In this document: positions 14,743 to 22,006 of the stretch, in pieces
How the letters are laid out: the number at the start of each line of letters is the position of its first letter
Numbering within the stretch: the first letter of the stretch is position 1
Source of the DNA: Pseudomonadota bacterium
GTDB lineage: Bacteria; Desulfobacterota; Desulfobacteria; Desulfobacterales; RPRI01
DNA length: 22,056 nucleotides
Assembly: GCA_018830925.1 (NCBI GenBank)
Contig: JAHJRK010000395.1
Coordinates: 1 to 22,056 of the forward strand
Direction: 5' to 3'
The notes under the pieces: generated by a model
Seen by the model: the letters and a program-made list of their open reading frames with translations, nothing else
Database searches by the model: none
Told to the model about the DNA's origin: nothing
Program-made: the position numbers and the translations under genes

Positions 14743-16107
14743 TTAATTTGAACGACCTTTAAATTTTTCCTTCGCCATTCTAAATAACCTAGAGTCATGT
14801 GTAGAAAGGAGTGCTATCCCACCAGTTTCGAGATATATCTTGAGAGCCTCTAAAATAATCAAAATGTTTGTAGTTGATAAGTATAAGGTTGGTTCATCTA
14901 ATATTATTATTGGTTTCTTACGAGCAATACAAGAGAGGACACTCGTTAGTTTTTTGTCCTGGTTAGAGGAGAGAGATTTGTCATATAAATCCTCACTCAA
15001 GCCAATTTCATTCAACCATTTCTTTGCTTTGAAAAGACTAGTCTTGTCATATTTTCCTAGATCAAATGCAAACGCAATTTCTTTTATCAAGCTTTCTTCC
15101 GTTATGTCGATTTCAGCATTCTGTGGCGAATAGGAAATGAATTTAGAAATCTCATCAGTTTTGTCTTGGTTTTCAAAATAAATCTTTCCTTGCCAATCCA
15201 TATTGATATTCACCAACGATTCAAATAATGTTGTTTTTCCACATCCGTTTGCACCAACTACCCAGCAGATTTCTCCTTTTGGACAGGTCAAGGATATATT
15301 TTCGTTTATGAGTCTCGTATTTCGTTTAACAGTTAATTGGTCAACTCTTAGGCCAGAGAACGATGACACGTTGAAGGGCTGATTTGTTATTACCTGAAGA
15401 ACATCACTGTCAAGTTCTTTGCTTTGATTATCAACTGGTCTAGTTTTTGAGTCTTCTTTGTTCTTTTCATCATCTATATGCCATATTTTGTCAAATTGCT
15501 TAGCGGGCAATATACCCTCGTGGTCAACTATAACGACACAAGACCTTGACAATGTTCCCGTGCTAAAGATAACATTAAGAAACTCTTGCCTAAATAGCTG
15601 ATCAAGTTCACCTAATGTTCTATCAATTACCCAAACATCCGGTCTCAGTGCTAGGTGGGCTGCCATTATTACTCTTGCGATTTCACCTCCAGATAAATTC
15701 AAAGGATTTCTTTCTAGAAGATGCGTAATACCCATGCATTCTGAAACAACCTTTAGTTGGGATATGCAGTCGGATCCAGAAAGATGGGAATTTAAACCTA
15801 AAAGAATCTCTTCTTTCACTGATGTTGTGAAACGAGATAGCTCAGCACGAGGATTAGGACTCGTATAAGTGGATTTAAGACGTGAATGTGAACTTCGATC
15901 GTGTTCTTTTAAGATATAGCCCGATGCTTTTATATGCTCAATGTCAAAACCAAAACTAGCCAGAGCGAATATGCTGGCATCTTCAATCTCCTCACACGTA
16001 ATCAACAATTTCTGGACGTTTGAGGTGGCAACTCCTGAAAAGTTGAATTCAGTTCCGTCGGGTCTAATAAAATGAAAAGATGGAATTGTTAAATCCATGG
16101 GTTCCAC
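14743..16107 (-). CDS. fused ECF-type ABC ATPase with one degenerate half
   Basis: A 454-residue protein with two ABC ATPase halves, like a fused EcfA-EcfA'. Half 1 (about 1-230) has a textbook signature NLSGGE (137-142), but its P-loop position reads CEEIEDAS (38-45), without G or K. Its Walker B is VWVIDR (158-163), with Arg for the catalytic Glu. Half 2 (about 250-454) has a perfect Walker A GANGCGKT (285-292), Q-loop SPQN, Walker B IIILDEP (400-406) and H-loop STHD, but its signature is LSSNQ (379-383). Walker A/B of half 2 and LSGGE of half 1 would form the only complete ATP site. It should energise the adjacent T and S proteins. The frame opens at GTG 16107; ATG 16098, with a weak AAGTGGA upstream, may be the true start. 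Confidence 0.85.
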   Translation of the reverse strand: MEPMDLTIPSFHFIRPDGTEFNFSGVATSNVQKLLITCEEIEDASIFALASFGFDIEHIKASGYILKEHDRSSHSRLKSTYTSPNPRAELSRFTTSVKEEILLGLNSHLSGSDCISQLKVVSECMGITHLLERNPLNLSGGEIARVIMAAHLALRPDVWVIDRTLGELDQLFRQEFLNVIFSTGTLSRSCVVIVDHEGILPAKQFDKIWHIDDEKNKEDSKTRPVDNQSKELDSDVLQVITNQPFNVSSFSGLRVDQLTVKRNTRLINENISLTCPKGEICWVVGANGCGKTTLFESLVNINMDWQGKIYFENQDKTDEISKFISYSPQNAEIDITEESLIKEIAFAFDLGKYDKTSLFKAKKWLNEIGLSEDLYDKSLSSNQDKKLTSVLSCIARKKPIIILDEPTLYLSTTNILIILEALKIYLETGGIALLSTHDSRLFRMAKEKFKGRSN

Positions 16108-16178
16108 TTACTATTAAAGTAATTTCTTGTAAGCTTATTCAAGTCATAAATAGATCGTTCAAAAATAATCGGGAAGCC

Positions 16179-16874
16179 TTAAACGAGTTTTCTTATCAAG
16201 AGACACAAAGCAATATTTATAAAAACAACAAAAAGCCAACTGAGTTGAGTTTGATGCCATTGTGGCTCTAATTGTATATCTTCACGAGAATTAAAAAAAC
16301 CTCTATAATATAGGCTTCTTGCTTGGATTTGCAGAGTACTCAATAAAACTGAAAAAAGCGGTGAGACGATTCTAATATATGCTCCGAATTTTGAGCCAAC
16401 TGATTTGAATGAATAACCCTTTAATTTAAGTAATAAAATGGTTGTTTCCCCATTGTTCTTAACTAAAATCAAGGATGTAATCGACGACAATAAGATATAG
16501 ATTAATGTTTTTGGTAATTTTAATTTATTGAAAATAAATATCCAGACTTTAGGTTCAGTCGAAACATATAAGAATAGAATTGACACTGTCATTGTGCAAA
16601 TCAAGCCTAACGAGCGAATTGACGGAATGACAGCCAAACGTAAAGAAGTCCCAGCAATTAGCGATGATATGGTTATTAATGAAAGGAGTAAACTGGTAAC
16701 TATAATCATTTTCAGGTATGGTTTGGAATTGTGACGTATATCTTTATTGAATAAACCAACAAACAAGAGCAATATGGACGGTAACGGGAAAACTCTATAA
16801 GGAACAATAATTAGCGAAAGTATTAGAGAAAAACAAACTATGATAGCCGTTAGCGGTGTTGGTTTATCAATCAC
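16179..16874 (-). CDS. ECF transporter transmembrane T component (EcfT/CbiQ-like)
   Basis: A 231-residue membrane protein with about five to six hydrophobic segments (about residues 8-27, 31-42, 54-75, 88-104, 123-138 and 213-227). Before the last segments comes a cytoplasmic helical region with EcfT coupling motifs: LLKLKGYS (148-155), in place of the usual ARGY-type helix, and QARSLYYRGF (184-193), containing the second ARG-type motif with Ser for Gly. These helices press into grooves of the ATPase pair. Its start overlaps the S-component stop (16871-16874) and the ATPase follows after 71 nt, so S-T-A form a compact operon. Base composition is visibly AT-rich compared with the left half of the window. 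The slightly altered coupling motifs match the altered ATPase. Confidence 0.82.
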   Translation of the reverse strand: MIDKPTPLTAIIVCFSLILSLIIVPYRVFPLPSILLLFVGLFNKDIRHNSKPYLKMIIVTSLLLSLITISSLIAGTSLRLAVIPSIRSLGLICTMTVSILFLYVSTEPKVWIFIFNKLKLPKTLIYILLSSITSLILVKNNGETTILLLKLKGYSFKSVGSKFGAYIRIVSPLFSVLLSTLQIQARSLYYRGFFNSREDIQLEPQWHQTQLSWLFVVFINIALCLLIRKLV

Positions 16875-17431
16875 TTTGCATCTTTCCTTTTGAAAGATTG
16901 AGGCAATCTCATAATCAGCAACATAGCTATTATTGAGGTCAATAATTTATCAAAAGGATCTGTAGCGAGGCCTCCCAACACAACACTCTCCATTATAGTC
17001 TTCCCTGTGGCTCTAAACAACGCAGTTAAGACATCTGTGCCAGCCAAAGAGACTCCACCATACAATATTGCCGTGACCGGAGCAGAAAGTATTGCTGAAA
17101 TGACTCCCAGAAGAATCCCAAATATAATCGTTCGAACCCACTTTTCTAAGTAGCCAAACTTTCTAACAGAACCAACGTAAAGTGCAATCACTATGGCGGT
17201 TCCTCCATAAGCCCACAAGGTAGGAGTATAAATTGAGCCAATCAATACGGTCGTAATTCCAACAATAATCCCAATTACGGGTCCTAACAAATACGCAGAC
17301 ACAACTGTGCCTATTGAATCGAGGTAGAAAGGCAAGCGAATTGAAGCAACAATAAATCCAATCCCTAAATTAAGCACAACACAGACGACTATCAAAGCTA
17401 ACTTTTCTGGGCTCAGTTTGCTCTTTTCCAT
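16871..17431 (-). CDS. ECF transporter substrate-binding S component
   Basis: A 186-residue integral membrane protein with about six hydrophobic helices. The sequence RLPFYLDSIGTVVSAYLLGPVIGIIVGITTVLIG is typical of ECF S components, as is the terminal TDPFDKLLTSIIAMLLIMRLP. S components bind a vitamin or metal-related micronutrient and dock on the T protein. The ligand (for example a vitamin, queuosine precursor or nucleobase-like compound) cannot be assigned. GGAGG at 17435-17439 lies 7 nt ahead of ATG 17431 and decides the start; an earlier in-frame ATG at 17443 would sit across that site. It follows the methyltransferase gene by 35 nt and overlaps the T-component gene by 4 nt. Confidence 0.85.
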   Translation of the reverse strand: MEKSKLSPEKLALIVVCVVLNLGIGFIVASIRLPFYLDSIGTVVSAYLLGPVIGIIVGITTVLIGSIYTPTLWAYGGTAIVIALYVGSVRKFGYLEKWVRTIIFGILLGVISAILSAPVTAILYGGVSLAGTDVLTALFRATGKTIMESVVLGGLATDPFDKLLTSIIAMLLIMRLPQSFKRKDAK

Positions 17432-17466
17432 TTTATCCTCCATTAATTAATTGTAATTGCCAAGCG

Positions 17467-18294
17467 TCATATGTTTTTTGTTGCAATTAGCAATTGACTT
17501 GAACTTATTTCAATTATGGCTTCAGTATAGACTGTTTTCTGATAAATTTTATGTGCGGCAGGTGTATTTGGAACCGATAAAGCTTCCATTGTATTCAAGA
17601 CTAAACCATTTATTTCAAAGATCTTCTTGTAATCTTCTAATGAGCGATGAAAGTACGGCAAATAGATAGTATGTGAGTTGGTGCTTATAGGGTAAACAGA
17701 CGCCCATTCCCAATCCTTTCCCTCAAGTTCTTTTCTACCTATTTTGTTCATTTGACAGTGGATACCTGAGAGGCTTATTGCATAGTCTGGGTCTACTACG
17801 ATTGCAACAAAAATATCCAAACGCCCCAATGCCTTATTGACCAACCGTAAGAAATCTTTTAGTGACGGCATTTCCTGTAAGACAAATGCGCACAATAGCA
17901 GTTTAGGCGTTGAGGCATTAATAACATGAGACAACCATTTGATTGAGTGAAGATCACAATGAATCGCTTTCAGCGAATTTTTCTTAAACCTATTCTTTGC
18001 AGTATTTAACAGAGATATAGATCGGTCAACTAACACAATACGAGTAGTACCATTAAAAGGCGAATTGTTATTATTTAAAATTGCTTCTAAAGTATACCCA
18101 TCCCCACACCCTAGATCTATAATGGTAGCAATTGGTGGACAATCGTGTAAATGTTTCATTACCGCAGGAATTACGACGTAGTCGCGATAATAGTAATCTT
18201 GGCCTTTTCTATTTATCCATTCTATCTGTGCCTTGCGCCATAAACCTATACACCAATTATTCCAGTAGGTTCTATTGTACATTGACATTTTCAT
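17467..18294 (-). CDS. class I SAM-dependent methyltransferase
   Basis: A 275-residue Rossmann methyltransferase. Motif I IIDLGCGDGYT (58-68) binds SAM, and an acidic end of strand 2 (LVDRS, D90) binds the ribose. CDLHS then marks the adenine contact, and LLLCAFVLQEMPSLKDFLRLVNKAL is motif IV with the following helix. The N-terminus is rich in Trp and Tyr (YWNNWCIGLWRKAQIEW), which could form a lid for a flat or hydrophobic acceptor. The C-terminal part, with HTIYLPYFHRSLEDYKKIFEINGL, is typical of small-molecule methyltransferases. It lies directly upstream of the S component, so it may modify or salvage the imported compound (inference). Start chosen at ATG 18294; ATGs at 18288 and 18282 are possible because no clear ribosome-binding site is visible. 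Confidence 0.82.
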   Translation of the reverse strand: MKMSMYNRTYWNNWCIGLWRKAQIEWINRKGQDYYYRDYVVIPAVMKHLHDCPPIATIIDLGCGDGYTLEAILNNNNSPFNGTTRIVLVDRSISLLNTAKNRFKKNSLKAIHCDLHSIKWLSHVINASTPKLLLCAFVLQEMPSLKDFLRLVNKALGRLDIFVAIVVDPDYAISLSGIHCQMNKIGRKELEGKDWEWASVYPISTNSHTIYLPYFHRSLEDYKKIFEINGLVLNTMEALSVPNTPAAHKIYQKTVYTEAIIEISSSQLLIATKNI

Positions 18295-18314
18295 CTATGA
18301 TATAATTCATAATG

Positions 18315-19028
18315 TTAAGTATGCTGCAATTTGCTTGGAGGTAAAAGTAAATAGCAATAATTACCAATTATCATAATCGTGGCTGCTGCTCCTGCTTCAA
18401 AATACTGCAAAGGTTTCTCGGATACACATGCTGTTAAAAATATTAATATTCCTACTACAACTAGTCCAAAATCTAATTTCATTAATTCCTTTAGTTCACT
18501 AACCTTAAGAACTTTAAATCGATATGCATCAAACCCACAAAAGAAAAGAGGTAATAATATTAAGTGGATAGGCGCTCCATAGGTATGCGACCCATTTTCA
18601 TTTATATTAATCCACAGAAATATTGAAAAAACAACTATGCCTAAGAATAATAAATAATTACCTATCCTCATATTTTTCTTTAGCATAAAGAATGATGAGA
18701 GAATAAGTAAAACAAGGCCAATGCCAAAAAATAGATAATTATTAGGTTTGACACCGTAATCTACAAATATCAGTGAGAAGCTAAAAGCAATAATGAAAGC
18801 TAAAAGGATAAGCTGAATAAACAATGGCCCTTCAATTTTTTCACATAATTCACTATTTATATCGACTAAAGCGATGAGATTAGAAATACCAACAGCAACG
18901 AATAGATATGTTTCAATCGCAAGCCCGAAGAATGATGAACCTAAAATAAGGATCATGGGTATGAAGAGTACGAGAGAGTATCTTACTATCTTTAACCAAT
19001 TTATCTTTATCGATTCCGTTATCTTCAC
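18315..19028 (-). CDS. polytopic membrane protein of unknown function
   Basis: I do not recognise this 237-residue protein. It is strongly hydrophobic, with about seven potential transmembrane segments, beginning with LVLFIPMILILGSSFFGL (about 19-36) and ending with AAATIMIIGNYCYLLLP. A charged loop VLKVSELKELMKLD lies before the sixth segment, and a small polar loop NENGSHTYGAPIH may be external. The start is GTG 19028, preceded by GGAGG at a suitable distance. It is the first gene of the AT-rich minus-strand operon with the methyltransferase and ECF transporter, and the gap to the methyltransferase is about 20 nt. It may be an accessory transport or sensing subunit, which is inference from position alone. 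Confidence 0.75.
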   Translation of the reverse strand: MKITESIKINWLKIVRYSLVLFIPMILILGSSFFGLAIETYLFVAVGISNLIALVDINSELCEKIEGPLFIQLILLAFIIAFSFSLIFVDYGVKPNNYLFFGIGLVLLILSSFFMLKKNMRIGNYLLFLGIVVFSIFLWININENGSHTYGAPIHLILLPLFFCGFDAYRFKVLKVSELKELMKLDFGLVVVGILIFLTACVSEKPLQYFEAGAAATIMIIGNYCYLLLPPSKLQHT

Positions 19029-19074
19029 TTTAAATAACCTCCATTTTGTCTGCTTCGATACTCCTTATTAATAT

Positions 19075-19141
19075 GCCGAACGCCAGCATAACCGGGAGGC
19101 AACGCCTTTTGTTGCCGATCCGGTTCATGCACAAGTTATGA
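19075..19141. other. attC-like recombination hairpin
   Basis: A nested hairpin pairs GCAT-AACCGG (19086-19095) with CCGGTT-C-ATGC (19120-19130), and GGCAAC (19098-19103) with GTTGCC (19111-19116), leaving single unpaired bases. Outside it, GCCGAAC (19075-19081) and GTTATGA (19135-19141) resemble integron cores. The same GCCGAAC and GTTATG pair recurs, inverted, at 14649-14709. It sits upstream of the membrane-protein gene. The stretch 19142-19307 that follows has no ORF I would call, only a small TTGACC/GGTCAA hairpin at 19261-19277. Confidence 0.42.
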
Positions 19142-19307
19142 AATCACCTATTTTCCTGTACCCCCAAACTGTCCGGTAACGCCCTCCTGCTTCTATAATG
19201 CCTTTGTTTCATCATATCTTATTCCGGCCTGTCGGGGCCAGAAGAATATTCGATAATGTCTTGACCGTTCGGGTCAAAGAAACCGTCAATATGCCTCTTT
19301 CATTGCT

Positions 19308-19425
19308 CTTCATAACGGCGGAGCTAAGCGGTAGCTTAGCTCCGCCGTTGCCGTCGCGCGCAGCGCGGCGGCAACAAGAAGATCACCGGGCGCGGTAGCG
19401 CTCCGGTGAATTGCCTCGTTAGAAG
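19308..19425. other. triple-hairpin attC-like element after the nuclease-like gene
   Basis: Three hairpins are chained. The first is a perfect 16-bp stem AACGGCGGAGCTAAGC with loop GGTA (19314-19349). The second pairs GTTGCCGTCGCGC with GCGCGGCGGCAAC (19347-19375). The third pairs TCACCGG-GCGC around GGTA with GCGC-T-CCGGTGA (19383-19409). Neighbouring hairpins share their AAC or GTT ends. The outer arms CTTCATAACG (19308) and CGTTAGAAG (19417-19425) are complementary with one extra base. Read on the minus strand it starts TTCTAAC, one nt after the stop of the upstream gene, which is the usual position of attC in a gene cassette. It could instead be a strong bidirectional terminator. Confidence 0.5.
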
Positions 19426-19426
19426 T

Positions 19427-20887
19427 TTAATTTGTCTCAGACGCCAAATCGACTGCGGTATCCGAAGATACGGGCCCTTCTTGCATCTTTGAGACTATTC
19501 CGACCGGCGGAGTAGGGAAAACAACAATAGCTCCTCGTGTGCTGAAAATCGCTTCACGACATGCTTTTGCATATTCTGGGTCAGGGTGTGATTTTAGGTA
19601 CTTAATTGGCTCAAAAAGCTCACTTGTTTTAACCAGTGCCGCACCAACTCGGATGGCTGCGGTGAGACATTTGGCGGTGAATGGCTCGTTTCTTTCTGCT
19701 GGTGTAATTAACCGCTCAGTATTTCCGAATAAAACACCCTTAGCATACTCAGCAACGCCTTCTCTTGCAAAATCCTCCTGCAGGTTGCGCTCAAGCTGAC
19801 TGAATTTTTCTATACTTATAGCTTTATTATCTTTGCCTTCGACTTCACCTAGACATCTTCCCTCGGCCGATTCAAAGACAACATCAAATTCTGAGTCGTT
19901 TTCTGCAAATGGAACGGCAGAGAAACCCAGTACAGTCAACCCTTCACGAACCGCACGTTCAAGAGGTTTTCCTTGCTCGTAAAGCAGAGATCGAATTGAT
20001 CCAACTTCATCTAATCGTTGCTCCAGTTCCGTTTTTTGCTTTTGAAGTTTACCAATATTCTTTGACACTTGTGCAATTTTTCCCTGTATGACACCTTCTT
20101 CATCGGTGCGAAACGCTTGACTGAGAGCCCAAGAAGGTGGAGGAGTGCTTGATCGTCCTTTAGCAAGATTGTCATAAAGCCCGACTAAAGCCCCTAATAA
20201 TCTTTTCCCAAATTTAATTGCTTCCGGTGTCCAAAACGATTCATCTTTCTTGTCATTATATTTTATAAACTTCTTCTCATCATATGAAAGAGGTGGTAGG
20301 AAGAGCAGAGTTCCCTTTCCACGGACAGCAGCAGCGACTGTTTTATTACCAGCTTTTGTGATTAGTATAGCGTGTGTAAATTTACCATCAATGTAAGCCT
20401 GATATGGGGAATAGCCTTCGAATTCTTTCCAATAAGGGGCAAGGTAAGCACCATCTTTAGTTAAACGCACTTCACGTCCTGTTTTCGCTTCAACTGTAAT
20501 AACATTTGGAACTGCAGAGAATGATGTGACGCGCGTCACGACATTCGTGATAACGCGGCTTCGCCCTGTGACGGAATTTTGTTGTTCGCCAGTGTATCGA
20601 AAATAGCTTAGAGGCTTTGTTACGTATATTATCACAAGTTTTCCAACATTTGTTGCCGATGATAGCTCGCTACGCCAGTGCTGCAGGTTCTGTGCTACAC
20701 TTACAGAGCTACTCGGTCTAAACAGAGGCTCACCTTGATAATCCTCTGAAGGATAATGGTTGCCGAATCCAGGCCTAAAAAGAATGATATCAGCATCAAG
20801 TAGAGATTGGTCTGAATCGAATTCGATGTATTCAAACTCTTCACCAGGCAGGTCAAATCCGACAGTGAATATTCTTTTCTTTGTCAT
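19427..20887 (-). CDS. uncharacterised protein with PD-(D/E)XK nuclease-like C-terminus
   Basis: A 486-residue protein that I do not recognise by name. Residues 1-240 alternate strands and helices (LDADIILFRPGF, VGKLVIIYVTKP, GKGTLLFLPPLSYDE), reminiscent of a glutamine-amidotransferase-like or Rossmann-like fold without visible catalytic residues. Residues 268-295 form a likely coiled coil (KIAQVSKNIGKLQKQKTELEQR). Then LLYEQGKPLERAVREGLTVLGFSAVPF leads to EFDVVF with D335 and LGEVEGK with E348, E350 and K352. This D-(12-15)-E-x-K layout is that of restriction-endonuclease-fold nucleases. Fusions of this kind are frequent in anti-phage islands (general knowledge). The gene stands alone, flanked by an attC-like element after its stop and a transposase remnant before it. 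Nuclease activity is a hypothesis. Confidence 0.7.
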   Translation of the reverse strand: MTKKRIFTVGFDLPGEEFEYIEFDSDQSLLDADIILFRPGFGNHYPSEDYQGEPLFRPSSSVSVAQNLQHWRSELSSATNVGKLVIIYVTKPLSYFRYTGEQQNSVTGRSRVITNVVTRVTSFSAVPNVITVEAKTGREVRLTKDGAYLAPYWKEFEGYSPYQAYIDGKFTHAILITKAGNKTVAAAVRGKGTLLFLPPLSYDEKKFIKYNDKKDESFWTPEAIKFGKRLLGALVGLYDNLAKGRSSTPPPSWALSQAFRTDEEGVIQGKIAQVSKNIGKLQKQKTELEQRLDEVGSIRSLLYEQGKPLERAVREGLTVLGFSAVPFAENDSEFDVVFESAEGRCLGEVEGKDNKAISIEKFSQLERNLQEDFAREGVAEYAKGVLFGNTERLITPAERNEPFTAKCLTAAIRVGAALVKTSELFEPIKYLKSHPDPEYAKACREAIFSTRGAIVVFPTPPVGIVSKMQEGPVSSDTAVDLASETN

Positions 20888-20944
20888 AAATTGATTTCCT
20901 TCTAACCCAGGCGGATATTGGGGACGCCCTATACATCTATAGTT

Positions 20945-21093
20945 TTATATATCAATCAGGCAAAAGCCTTTGTCATCCGCCGTTTTTTCACGACGAGTGA
21001 CCGATTGACTTATGCCTGCCAGAGATAGTTCCAGTCTTCTCGAAAGCTCCAATATGCTCTCATCCCAAGCTCGGATATCGCCCAAGAACAAAC
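20945..21093 (-). pseudogene. C-terminal remnant of a REP-associated/IS200-like (Y1) transposase, copy 1
   Basis: The frame reads LGDIRAWDESILELSRRLEL, then SLAGISQSVTRREKTADDKG and ends FCLIDI. This matches the C-terminal helix-turn-helix tail common in Y1_Tnp REP-associated transposases (pattern ELARRLGLSxxAVSxSVKRGEK). The catalytic HUH and Tyr domain is absent, and the frame upstream of about 21093 is unrelated. The 3' flank GGATATTGGGGACGCCC at 20913-20929 is shared with the second copy. The whole homologous block covers about 20911-21093 and 21682-21862. Confidence 0.6.
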
Positions 21094-21205
21094 TATAGAT
21101 TAAAGGGTATCCCCCCATATCCCCTGGCAAGCACGCTCTGCACGAACGTTTGTCGTCCAAGTGCAGTTTTGCGCGGCATTTCAAATCATCTTCAACCGGC
21201 GACAA

Positions 21206-21301
21206 CTACTCATTCGCCTCTCGCATGACAAAACCCAAAATTTCCTCATCAATCCAATAGCCATTCTTCCGCATTGAAACAAGCAGCAGCCTTTTGGTCA
21301 T
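21206..21301 (-). pseudogene. decapitated PIN-like (DUF3368-type) toxin, C-terminal 31 residues
   Basis: A 31-codon frame MTKRLLLVSMRKNGYWIDEE, followed by ILGFVMREANE, closely fits the C-terminal tail of DUF3368 PIN-like toxins (pattern LLxxLRxxGFWIsdElyxxVLxxAGE). The PIN core with its acidic residues, normally about 120 residues, is missing. The ATG (21301) overlaps the stop of the UPF0175 gene by ATGA, which is how intact UPF0175-DUF3368 pairs are arranged. An internal deletion therefore seems to have removed the toxin body while preserving the junction. Its product, if any, could not be a nuclease. Confidence 0.65.
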
Positions 21302-21555
21302 AAATCTAAGCCCCTCTTTTCTCTTGCAAGCTCATCCGCATCCCAGTTGACACTGGCAGCTCCATATCTTTTGCAATTGAGCAGAAAAGCAACACGTGAA
21401 CAGCCTGCAAGTATAGCAGCCTGACCCGATGTTAGACGACCTATCTCATAGAGCTTCACAGCCATTGCCCATCGAGCCTCTTCAGTAAACGACTCCACAC
21501 TCATGTTCGCTACGGCAGGAAAAGATTCCGGGTACTCTATCATCATTCTGTTCAT
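21298..21555 (-). CDS. UPF0175-family antitoxin-like protein
   Basis: An 85-residue protein with the UPF0175 core: FTEEARWAMAVKLYEIGRLTSGQAAILAGCSRVAFLLNCKRYGAASVNWDADELARE. This contains a helix-turn-helix-like segment (SGQAAILAGCSRVAFL). UPF0175 proteins are found next to PIN-domain toxins and are thought to be their antitoxins. I chose ATG 21555 because GAGG lies about 8 nt upstream and the family length is about 85; the frame is open to 21633 but that extension is not family-like. The partner toxin downstream survives only as a 31-residue tail. The gene lies between two transposase remnants, so it is now an orphan antitoxin. Confidence 0.8.
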   Translation of the reverse strand: MNRMMIEYPESFPAVANMSVESFTEEARWAMAVKLYEIGRLTSGQAAILAGCSRVAFLLNCKRYGAASVNWDADELAREKRGLDL

Positions 21556-21715
21556 GGTTTTGACCTCACTGTTTACTTCCCAATTATTCATTCTTGACTC
21601 TATATTGGATCTATTTTCCTCTTTCGCCGTCATTTAGTCAAGAAAAGCCATAAGTTTTTCTTTGGCTTTGCCCATGTGTGGGCGGATATTGTGGACATCC
21701 TTTATATCTAAAGTT

Positions 21716-21862
21716 TTATATATCAATCAGGCAAAAGCCTTCATCATCCGCTATTTTTGCACAGTGCTTTACCGACTGCCTTACGCCTGCCAGAGACAGT
21801 TCCAGTCTTCTCAAAAGCTACGACACGCTCATCCCAAGCTCGGATATCGCCCAATAACAAAA
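21716..21862 (-). pseudogene. C-terminal remnant of the same transposase type, copy 2 (frameshifted)
   Basis: LLGDIRAWDERV appears in one frame, and LLRRLELSLAGVRQSV, then KHCAKIADDEGFCLIDI, in another. A frameshift therefore splits the same C-terminal tail seen in copy 1. The DNA of 21682-21862 aligns along its whole length with 20911-21093, including ATATATCAATCAGGCAAAAG and CATCCCAAGCTCGGATATCG, with scattered substitutions. It is decayed and cannot be active. The stretch 21556-21681 before it holds no gene. Confidence 0.6.
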
Positions 21863-21944
21863 AAGACTACGGGCCTTCTGATATCATAATACATTCAGAT
21901 AATAAGCTTAAGATATAAAGGGCGCAGCCTCATATTTGCTGTCG

Positions 21945-21991
21945 TGTCTCACGGTTATCTTAAGTGGTGCACTTTGAAGTTGAATTCACCC
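21945..21991. repeat. 47-bp direct repeat, right copy (IS-end-like)
   Basis: This matches 12772-12818 at 42 of 47 positions in the same orientation, from TGTCTCAC to ATTCACCC. Shortly beyond it, a minus-strand frame entering from the window edge ends with SQESWIAEVLDASF and a stop at 22007-22009, about 16 nt outside the repeat. This layout (ORF end, then terminal repeat) would suit the end of an insertion sequence lying to the right of the window. Confidence 0.6.
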
Positions 21992-22006
21992 CTCTAAAAT
22001 AGCGAT

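Noticed and set aside
14743..16107. Two separate ABC ATPases split by a frameshift
   Set aside because: The frame is continuous through the linker (about residues 200-250), so a genuine fusion is simpler.
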